This document shows positions 1 through 5,730 of a stretch of DNA of 16,468 bases, piece after piece (within the stretch, counting starts at the first letter, position 1; each line of letters opens with the position of its first letter). The translations under genes were made by a program, and so were the position numbers. This stretch comes from Sphingobacteriaceae bacterium. GTDB taxonomy: Bacteria > Bacteroidota > Bacteroidia > Sphingobacteriales > Sphingobacteriaceae. A model generated the notes under the pieces. That model saw only the letters and a list, made by a program, of their open reading frames with translations. It did no database searches and was not told the origin of the DNA. The stretch is taken from NCBI GenBank assembly GCA_947478315.1, contig CANJWF010000007.1:1-16468 (forward strand), in the 5' to 3' direction.

Positions 1-418
1 ACTGTTCTTCAGGATTGTGGTTGCCGCTCCATGATGCGATTTGATTAAAAACCTGTCCTAATTTTAATTGAGCTTCTGTAGAAAATTGATTTGATTGCTC
101 TAGGACTCGATAAGCTTCTTGCAAAAGATTATTAATGGTTATTTTTTCTTTGTCTTGTAAGAAATAAAGTACAGCTACGACATGTTGGCAAATTGGCATT
201 ATATTATTTTCGCTACAGTCGCAAATATGTTCTGTAATGATTTCATTGATAATTTTTACCACAATTAAATTACTCCCTGAACCACTTACTATAGCCTCGT
301 ATTCGTCATCTGTTATTTTTTCTACATCAATAACGTAACCTTTTCTAAAATAATCTAATCCACGTTCTAAAATAGTATTGTCGATAAACTGTTCAAATTG
401 ATTTAAAGGGATATACAT
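1..418 (-). CDS. SWIM zinc-finger protein (3' end beyond window)
   Basis: Reading leftward from an ATG at 418-416, the frame stays open for 139 codons to the window edge, so the C-terminus is missing. The translation starts MYIPLNQFEQFIDNTILERG and carries a SWIM zinc-binding signature: C66-D-C68, eight residues, then C77-Q-H79 (CxC-x8-CxH). An N-terminal region with a 'RGLDYFRKGYV' segment before the zinc motif is usual for bacterial SWIM proteins. SWIM domains are predicted to bind DNA or protein. In bacteria these genes often lie near SNF2/SWI2-type ATPases, but whether one follows here cannot be seen. The gene is codirectional with the LptF-like gene but 205 bp away, so it probably has its own promoter. 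Family assignment is firm; cellular role is unknown. Confidence 0.85.
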   Translation of the reverse strand, partial: MYIPLNQFEQFIDNTILERGLDYFRKGYVIDVEKITDDEYEAIVSGSGSNLIVVKIINEIITEHICDCSENNIMPICQHVVAVLYFLQDKEKITINNLLQEAYRVLEQSNQFSTEAQLKLGQVFNQIASWSGNHNPEEQ

Positions 419-486
419 TTTAAAATTTTATATCTTATTTAAGGAAATAAATAAAACAGATTAACTGTGTCGTGTAGCCTTTTACC

Positions 487-525
487 TTTTGAGATAGGTT
501 TATAACCTTTAAAGGTCTCTCAAAA
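487..525. repeat. Inverted repeat in the lptF-SWIM intergenic gap
   Basis: The arms TTTTGAGA (487-494) and TCTCAAAA (518-525) are exact reverse complements. They enclose two overlapping smaller dyads, AGGTT-tat-AACCT (496-508) and ACCTTTAAAGGT (505-516). The structure sits about 100 bp past the lptF-like stop and about 70 bp before the SWIM gene start. No T-tract follows on the minus strand, so a classical intrinsic terminator is not supported. It could be an operator or an mRNA leader structure for the SWIM gene. The remainder of the 205-bp gap shows nothing else recognisable. Confidence 0.4.
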
Positions 526-623
526 AGAATACGCCGCTAAAATACAAGTTATTTTAAATTGCAACTAATTGAAAATCAAATAATAAGGCGTAATAGTGCA
601 CGGAAAGAGTATTTTTGCATAAA

Positions 624-2045
624 TTACTGCTTGCGGGTAGCACTTTGTCGTTTGAACATCTTTTTGTACACCTCTATGTCGAACAAAACGGAATCTCTGG
701 CTGCTTTGTAGGTAAGGAAAAGTCCAATGGGGGTAAATACCAAAATTGCCGTCCACATACCGAGCATGGGATTTAAATTTCCTTCTTTGGCCCATTTTTC
801 GGCAATGGTGGCTACGATATGAAAAGCCAAAAAGAATACGATGCAAACTACTAAAGGTAGCCCTAAGCCACCTTTGCGAATAATGGCACCCATGGGCGCA
901 CCTATTAAAAATAATACGAGGCAAGAAACGGGTAAGGTAAATTTACGGTAGTATTCTACCACGTAATTTTTTTGCTCTTTGTCTCGCTCCACGTAATTTT
1001 TTGCGTTATTAGATACGTTGGCTGCTATTACTTTAATTTGCTCTTGTGCATGAATAATGGCAGTTAACCTTTTTTCGGCAGGCAAACTTTGCAACACATT
1101 AACCGAACTTTTTTGAAGATTCGATGCGGCACCTTTCGATAGGTTGGGAGTTGAAAAATAGGGGTAGTAGGGATAGTTATAGTCGAAGTTCTTTCCATTG
1201 ATGCTATCGTTTTGTTGGTGGATAGAGTCAATAGCTTTTTTTAATTGTTTGCTATTGAGCATTAGGTAGTTGGAACGAAAAAGGTTTTCATTTTCTCGTT
1301 TGAACTGAAAGCTAGAAAGGTCGAAATTTTGTTCTGTTGAATTGAAATAGGTTCTGATGAGTCGTTGGCGAGGGTTGTAGTAGTTTTCTCCCGAAGTTTC
1401 TTCGTAGCGAACGCCATCTTTTAATTTGAGAATGAGATAATTATTGTCGGGTGTTTTATACATTTCTCCTTCTTTGGCAAGTATAATGCTGTTGCTACTT
1501 CCAATGGCTTGGTTATAAATGGTTACGCCTTGTAGATGTTGACCATCTGCTGATTTTTTATCTACCCGAATGGCATATCCCGGAATGCTGGTGTTAAAAA
1601 TACCTTCATCAATTAGAAAAGAGGCTTTTTTGTTTCTTACGTCATACAGTAAAGAGCCCATTTTTAAATTGGCGATGGGTAACATATAGTCTGCGAAGAG
1701 AAAAGCGGTTATTCCAATGGCGGAAATGAATATAAATAAAGGATACATCGCTTTTTGTAGAGAAATACCCGCAGCTTTGATGGCAACTAACTCGTAATTT
1801 TCTCCCAAGTTGCCAAATGTCATGATGGATGACAGCAAAATAGCCAAAGGTAGTGCCATGGCCACATTGGTAGCGGAGGCGTACCATAGTAGTTGAATGA
1901 TGACATACCACTCAAATCCTTTTCCTATCAAATCGTCGATGTATTTAAACAAAAATAGCATCAACAACACGAACATCACGATGAAGAAAGTGACTGCAAA
2001 TGGTCTGATAAAAGCATTAATAACTAACAGGTGAACTTTTTTCAC
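624..2045 (-). CDS. LptF/LptG (YjgP/YjgQ) family LPS-export permease
   Basis: This is an inner-membrane permease of the LptB2FG lipopolysaccharide extraction machine, with six predicted membrane segments in the family's 3+3 layout: about 12-34, 53-75, 101-122, then 369-388, 394-416 and 426-446. Residues 80-94 (LGENYELVAIKAAGI) match the conserved cytoplasmic coupling-helix segment after TM2. The region between TM3 and TM4 is the periplasmic jellyroll domain. At 473 residues the protein is roughly 110 longer than E. coli LptF or LptG. The excess is a polar, Asn/Tyr/Lys-rich stretch around residues 255-365, a known trend in Bacteroidota homologues. The start is GTG at 2045; the first internal Met (residue 24) would cut into TM1. 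LptF and LptG cannot be told apart from this sequence, so no symbol is given. The START-like gene lies 79 bp upstream on the same strand. Confidence 0.9.
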   Translation of the reverse strand: MKKVHLLVINAFIRPFAVTFFIVMFVLLMLFLFKYIDDLIGKGFEWYVIIQLLWYASATNVAMALPLAILLSSIMTFGNLGENYELVAIKAAGISLQKAMYPLFIFISAIGITAFLFADYMLPIANLKMGSLLYDVRNKKASFLIDEGIFNTSIPGYAIRVDKKSADGQHLQGVTIYNQAIGSSNSIILAKEGEMYKTPDNNYLILKLKDGVRYEETSGENYYNPRQRLIRTYFNSTEQNFDLSSFQFKRENENLFRSNYLMLNSKQLKKAIDSIHQQNDSINGKNFDYNYPYYPYFSTPNLSKGAASNLQKSSVNVLQSLPAEKRLTAIIHAQEQIKVIAANVSNNAKNYVERDKEQKNYVVEYYRKFTLPVSCLVLFLIGAPMGAIIRKGGLGLPLVVCIVFFLAFHIVATIAEKWAKEGNLNPMLGMWTAILVFTPIGLFLTYKAARDSVLFDIEVYKKMFKRQSATRKQ

Positions 2046-2124
2046 GCTACAAATTTAGAAACTGGTTAAATTTTCAAAAACTTTCACAAAGTATTGAATG
2101 TTTCGAGTGTTTTGTAAACCAGTG

Positions 2125-2508
2125 TTAGTAAGCTCCAATTAACTCAATGAGTTGTTGAATTTGGGTGCTCCAGATACTTTTACGTTCTTCGATAGTGTCT
2201 TCTGTTGCAAAATCGGTAATTAGCACACCCAGGTCATTGGTAATTTCATCTTTGATGAGCGCAATTTCAAAATAACAATGCGGTTCATCCTCTACCCATT
2301 TGAATTTGATAGATTGTCCATCTTTACGAGAAAGTAGTTTGGCTTTATGTTCTTCTCCATCCCAAACAAATGTGTAAAGGTCTCCACTATGCTTAACATC
2401 GTCAGCAAACCAATGTAACAACTCGTTAGGCTCGCTGATAAATTCGAAAAGGATGCTAGGGGAAGAATGAACTGGAAATTCAAGCGTAAATTTCTTTTTA
2501 AGAGACAT
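2125..2508 (-). CDS. START-like (AHA1-related) domain protein
   Basis: This is a 127-residue soluble protein with no signal peptide. The opening, MSLKKKFTLEFPVHSSPSIL followed by FEFISEP, and the W-containing 'LLHWFADDV' are typical of the Bacteroidota START-like family, a single-domain relative of AHA1/SRPBCC helix-grip folds that forms a hydrophobic ligand cavity. Its length matches the family, which is essentially one domain. The function of this bacterial family is not established. It lies upstream of the LptF-like permease on the same strand with a 79-bp gap, so cotranscription is possible and a lipid-related role is tempting but unproven. The ATG at 2508 is the only sensible start, as it opens directly into the first beta strand. 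Confidence 0.85.
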   Translation of the reverse strand: MSLKKKFTLEFPVHSSPSILFEFISEPNELLHWFADDVKHSGDLYTFVWDGEEHKAKLLSRKDGQSIKFKWVEDEPHCYFEIALIKDEITNDLGVLITDFATEDTIEERKSIWSTQIQQLIELIGAY

Positions 2509-2622
2509 ATATATGAAGGTTAAATTTTAATAAGGAAGCCAAAGAAAATAAAAAAAGTTATACAAACAAGTTAATATTTTAATAAACTGTTTGGTAGTGT
2601 ATTAAAAATGGGCTAGTGTGTT

Positions 2623-2630
2623 CAAATGTA
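2623..2630 (-). promoter_or_regulatory. Candidate Bacteroidota -7 element (TACATTTG)
   Basis: On the minus strand the octamer TACATTTG fits the TAnnTTTG -7 consensus of Bacteroidota primary sigma promoters. It lies about 115 bp upstream of the START-like gene. No convincing -33 TTTG partner was found at the usual distance, so this is only a candidate. Confidence 0.25.
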
Positions 2631-2654
2631 CGATGAATCAATTTCTACTATGTA

Positions 2655-2688
2655 GTCGACCCTCAAAAACCACTTAACAATCTATATA
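2655..2688. mobile_element. Left-end fragment of a third element copy
   Basis: GTCGACCCTCAAAAAC at 2655-2670 matches 13 of 16 bases of the left terminal repeat of the intact copy at 3028. The match continues past the terminus: CTTAACAATCTATAT here against GTTAACAATCTATAT there. After 34 bp it stops at TATATA, directly before a new left end at 2689. The simplest reading is an older element truncated or interrupted by the insertion of the next copy. Confidence 0.55.
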
Positions 2689-3021
2689 GCTGGTCCTCAA
2701 AAATTGCTTAATATTTTGTTTTATAGGTTATTATACACAAAAAATACCTAAAAAATCTGCAAGATTTTGATGAAATTTGCAAAAATATTGTACAAAAGCT
2801 TATGCATACATGACCGTAAAAATATAAATCGAAGCACGAAACGCAGTAATCCTTAAATAAGCGTCCTCTCTCGCCTTATATTGTGCGGCAAGCAAAAACT
2901 TGCTGATGCATTAACTTTCAAAGCACAATATCTAGCGACGAATTTTTTCTTTGGACACTTTCTTTTTTTCGCAAAAAGAAAGTGTTGCCTTGTGTGTAGG
3001 GATGACTTTTTGAGAATCAAA
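2689..3021. mobile_element. Decayed copy of MITE-like repeat (copy A)
   Basis: The left end GCTGGTCCTCAAAAAT matches 13 of 16 bases of the intact copy's terminus. The right end CTTTTTGAGAATCAAA (3006-3021) matches 12 of 16. The flanking hexamers are TATATA on the left (2683-2688) and TAGATA on the right (3022-3027), 5 of 6 identical, as expected of an aged target duplication. Shared interior blocks with copy B include TCTGCAAGATTTT, TCGCCTTATAT, CGGCAAGCA, ACTTTCAAAG and AGCGACGA. Interior stems are ATATTGTGC (2878-2886) with GCACAATAT (2923-2931), and ACACTTTCTTTTT (2955-2967) with AAAAAGAAAGTGT (2973-2985). There is no transposase and no credible coding sequence. Confidence 0.7.
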
Positions 3022-3027
3022 TAGATA

Positions 3028-3338
3028 GTCGGTCCTCAAAAAGCAGTTAACAATCTATATGATAAGTCATTAAATTAAAAAAGTTGGCAAAAAATCTGCA
3101 AGATTTTGGATAAAAAACGTAAAAATCTTGCAGAAAAACATATTCCGCTGTGCCTTGCGAAATGCAACAGCCCCCAACATTAATAACCGTCCCATGTCGC
3201 CTTATATTTTTCGGCAAGCACCAAATTGCTAAAGTGTTGACTTTCAAAGATAAATATTCAGCGACGAGCTTTTTTTGCTACTTTTTTTCGCGGAGAAAAA
3301 AAGTAGGGATAAGTGCGATGGACTTTTTGAGGACCGAC
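3028..3338. mobile_element. MITE-like element with perfect TIRs and target duplication (copy B)
   Basis: This is a 311-bp non-coding element bounded by perfect 16-bp terminal inverted repeats, GTCGGTCCTCAAAAAG (3028-3043) and CTTTTTGAGGACCGAC (3323-3338). It is flanked on both sides by the same hexamer TAGATA (3022-3027 and 3339-3344), the signature of a transposition event. The interior has three inverted-repeat stems: 3095-3107 with 3122-3134 (13 bp, perfect), 3204-3212 with 3249-3257 (8 of 9 pairs), and 3278-3289 with 3295-3306 (12 bp, perfect, loop GCGGA). It has no transposase, so it would need an enzyme from elsewhere in the genome; which IS family supplies it cannot be told from the ends alone. 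Small open frames across it on both strands look like chance. Confidence 0.8.
3278..3306. repeat. 12-bp perfect hairpin inside copy B
   Basis: CTACTTTTTTTC (3278-3289) pairs perfectly with GAAAAAAAGTAG (3295-3306) across a five-base loop. The equivalent place in copy A (2955-2985) also forms a perfect hairpin, of 13 bp, but with a different stem sequence. It could act as a terminator-like or processing structure if the element is transcribed. Confidence 0.7.
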
Positions 3339-3436
3339 TAGATACGCTTAACAGCATGCGCGCAGCTACCCTTGTCGTATGAAAAAGTTTTTTAGTTGCC
3401 ATGGGCTAAAAAAATCTGATTGTAATCCTCTTTTTC

Positions 3437-3444
3437 TATATTTG
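3437..3444 (+). promoter_or_regulatory. Candidate -7 element of dnaN (TATATTTG)
   Basis: The octamer is an exact match to TAnnTTTG and ends 29 bp before the dnaN ATG, a sensible distance for a Bacteroidota promoter. A -33 TTTG is not clear at the expected spacing; the nearest TTG (3420-3422) is only 14 bp upstream. The stretch between the element's right flank (3345) and dnaN holds nothing else recognisable. Confidence 0.4.
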
Positions 3445-3473
3445 AACCTTATTTTAAATAAGTATTTACCAAT

Positions 3474-4592
3474 ATGAGATTTATAGTTTCTACCACGACT
3501 TTGTTGAAACATTTGCAATGTGTAAGTGGCGCATTGAGTCCGTCAACCACCCTTCCTATTTTAGAAAATTTTTTATTTGATATACAAGATGGAGTTTTAA
3601 CAGTTTCTGCCACCGATTTGCAAACGAGTATGGTTACCTCTTTAGAGGTTGATGCAAAGGAAAACGGCAAAATAGCTGTGCCTTCTAAAATCTTGATAGA
3701 AACGTTAAAAACATTACCCGACCAGCCGATTGCTTTCTCTGTTGATAAAGAAACGTTGGCAATAGAAATTAGTGCAGGAGATGGTAAATATAAGTTGACG
3801 GGTAATGATGGGGAAGACTTTCCTAAAATTCCATCAGTTGAGGGTACCGCTTCGTTGTCGATGAGTGCATCTGCCTTGTCAGAATGTATTAGTAAGACCA
3901 TTTTTGCAGTAGCTAATGATGATTTGCGTCCTGCCATGTCTGGTGTATATTGTCAGTTGAGTACCCAAGATATTACTTTTGTTGCCACCGATGCGCACAA
4001 ATTGGTTCGCTATCGAAGAAAAGATGTTAGTGCAGCATCCTCCTCATCAATTATTTTACCTAAGAAGGCTTTAAACTTATTGAAAGCCGCTTTACCTGTT
4101 GAAGATGTAACGGTATCGGTTGACTTTAATTCAACTTCTGCATTTTTTAAGTTTAACAATGTGCGATTAGTGTGTCGCTTAATAGATGAGCGTTACCCAG
4201 ATTATGAAGCGGTTATTCCTTTAGATAATCCTAATAAATTAGTGGTAGATAAGGGGTTGTTGTTGAGTACTTTAAAAAGAGTTGTTATTTATGCCAATAA
4301 AACTACTCATCAAGTTCGATTGAAAATGTCGGGTAGTGAATTACATATTTCATCGGAAGATTTAGACTTTTCTAACGAAGCGCATGAACGTTTAACTTGC
4401 CAGTACGATGGCCAAGATATGGAAATAGGTTTTAATGCTCGTTTTCTGATAGAGATGTTGCATAACATTGATGGAGAGGAAGTGTTGATAGAGATGTCAC
4501 AACCCAGTCGAGCCGCCTTAATTTTACCCCATGTTCCAATTCAAGATGAGGATTTGTTAATGTTGGTAATGCCTGTCATGTTACATAGTTAA
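3474..4592 (+). CDS. dnaN: DNA polymerase III beta sliding clamp
   Basis: This is the ring-shaped homodimeric processivity factor of the replicative polymerase, which encircles DNA in the cytoplasm and docks polymerase, clamp loader, MutS and other partners. The 372-residue length is standard. The three repeated clamp folds can be followed: an N-terminal domain with 'LQCVSGALSPSTTLPILENF' (residues 15-34) and 'ATDLQTSM', a central domain with 'RPAMSGVYCQL' and 'FVATDAHKLVRYR', and a C-terminal domain with 'FNARFLIEML'. The extreme C-terminus LMLVMPVMLHS holds the conserved MP.. tail that forms part of the protein-binding cleft. The ATG at 3474 leads straight into the first strand (MRFIVSTTTLL). 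No dnaA, recF or gyrB lies beside it, so it is not in an origin-type cluster here. It is monocistronic or weakly linked to rsgA, 184 bp downstream. Confidence 0.97.
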   Translation: MRFIVSTTTLLKHLQCVSGALSPSTTLPILENFLFDIQDGVLTVSATDLQTSMVTSLEVDAKENGKIAVPSKILIETLKTLPDQPIAFSVDKETLAIEISAGDGKYKLTGNDGEDFPKIPSVEGTASLSMSASALSECISKTIFAVANDDLRPAMSGVYCQLSTQDITFVATDAHKLVRYRRKDVSAASSSSIILPKKALNLLKAALPVEDVTVSVDFNSTSAFFKFNNVRLVCRLIDERYPDYEAVIPLDNPNKLVVDKGLLLSTLKRVVIYANKTTHQVRLKMSGSELHISSEDLDFSNEAHERLTCQYDGQDMEIGFNARFLIEMLHNIDGEEVLIEMSQPSRAALILPHVPIQDEDLLMLVMPVMLHS

Positions 4593-4676
4593 ACTGCTTG
4601 AAATTTCTACTGATTTCTTTAGCACATTTACGGCTATTTTTTGATATTGATAACCCACTAGGTCTGTTTAGCACTT

Positions 4677-4684
4677 TAGCTTTG
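4677..4684 (+). promoter_or_regulatory. Candidate -7 element upstream of rsgA (TAGCTTTG)
   Basis: TAGCTTTG fits TAnnTTTG and lies about 92 bp before the rsgA start, in the 184-bp gap after dnaN. No good -33 partner is seen. It would be the natural head promoter of the rsgA-recQ-envelope gene run. Confidence 0.3.
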
Positions 4685-4776
4685 TCAAATTCTTAAGCGA
4701 CAGCGTAATAATTTATTTTCAAATCAGCTTTTCAAATCGCTATTATCAAACTTTTAAACGCTCAAATTTCTGAATT

Positions 4777-5697
4777 ATGAAGGGGCTTGTTGTTAAATCA
4801 ACAGGTAGTTGGTATCATGTATGTGCAATAGATGGTTCTCACGTGCAGTGTCGCATAAAAGGTAAATTTCGGAATAGACAGATTCAATCGACCAATCCGA
4901 TTACTGTTGGAGATCAGGTGGAGTTTGAGCGAGAACAAAATTTAGATACAGGCATTATTAATCAGCTGTATGACCGTCGTAATTATTTTATTCGAAAATC
5001 AGTAAATCTTTCTAAGCAAGTACATATCATCGCCGCCAATGTGGATATATTGCTGATTGTTGCCACGTTGGAAAATCCTAAGACCTCTCTTGGATTTATT
5101 GACAGATTGTTGGTGTCGGCCGAAGCCTATGGTATTCAATCTGTTATTGTTTTTAATAAACTCGACATGTACGATGTGGCTACCTTGGCACAGTTAGCAC
5201 ACCATAAAAGTGTTTATGAATCGATAGGATATACATGTTTAAGCGTTTCTGCTTTTGAATATGAAAGTTTACTTCCTATTTATCAGTTATTTAAACAAAA
5301 AATTATTGTTTTATCAGGACATTCAGGGGTAGGTAAATCAACCTTGATTAATGCCTTATTTCCGCAGTTGACTTTGAAAACAGCCGCTATTTCTGATTGG
5401 ACCACGAAAGGTAAACATACCACAACCTTTTCCGAAATGTTTCCTACGGTTGATGGAGGTTATGTAATTGATACACCAGGTATTAAGGAAATGGGATTGG
5501 CAGAAATTCGGCCTCAAGAATTAGCTTCATTTTTCCCCGAATTAGCGCATTGGGGCCTTGGATGTAAATTTCATAACTGTTCTCATGTTAGTGAACCCTC
5601 TTGTGCCGTATTAGAGGCTGTAGATAACGGAAAAATAGTTTTGTCTCGATATGAGAGCTACTTGAGCATGTTACATAATCAAGATACAAGAAAATGA
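4777..5697 (+). CDS. rsgA: Small ribosomal subunit biogenesis GTPase RsgA
   Basis: This is a circularly permuted GTPase that binds late 30S assembly intermediates and checks decoding-centre maturation. Domains in order: an N-terminal OB fold (residues 1-70), then the GTPase in permuted order with G4 NKLD (127-130), the G1 P-loop GHSGVGKST (181-189), the G2 KGKHTTT (211-217) and G3 DTPG (232-235), then a C-terminal zinc-binding region with C263, C268, H270 and C276 (CxxxxCxHx5C). All expected catalytic and zinc ligands are present, and 306 residues is normal length. The ATG at 4777 gives a complete OB fold (MKGLVVKSTGSWYHV). recQ follows after 33 bp on the same strand, so the two may share a transcript. 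Confidence 0.97.
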   Translation: MKGLVVKSTGSWYHVCAIDGSHVQCRIKGKFRNRQIQSTNPITVGDQVEFEREQNLDTGIINQLYDRRNYFIRKSVNLSKQVHIIAANVDILLIVATLENPKTSLGFIDRLLVSAEAYGIQSVIVFNKLDMYDVATLAQLAHHKSVYESIGYTCLSVSAFEYESLLPIYQLFKQKIIVLSGHSGVGKSTLINALFPQLTLKTAAISDWTTKGKHTTTFSEMFPTVDGGYVIDTPGIKEMGLAEIRPQELASFFPELAHWGLGCKFHNCSHVSEPSCAVLEAVDNGKIVLSRYESYLSMLHNQDTRK

Positions 5698-5730
5698 GTC
5701 AGTAAAATGATTTATTTTAGGATTAAATAA

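Noticed and set aside
487..525. Terminator for the LptF-like gene
   Set aside because: It lies about 100 bp past the stop and has no T-tract on the minus strand.
565..924. Minus-strand open frame of 119 codons
   Set aside because: It overlaps the LptF-like gene in another frame, has no family resemblance and has a composition unlike the neighbouring proteins.
2655..3338. CRISPR array or tandem repeat in the intergenic region
   Set aside because: There are only two and a fraction long, diverged copies with inverted ends; no short regular repeats and no spacers.
3047..3341. Small open frames on both strands (66 and 63 codons) in the repeat region
   Set aside because: They lie inside the MITE-like element, cross its hairpins and terminal repeat, and copy A does not keep them open. 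They are chance frames.
3449..3937. 162-codon minus-strand frame opposite dnaN
   Set aside because: It is antisense to a clear sliding clamp gene and has no recognisable features.
4593..4776. tRNA or small RNA gene between dnaN and rsgA
   Set aside because: No cloverleaf, CCA end or stable hairpin could be found; only a possible -7 motif.
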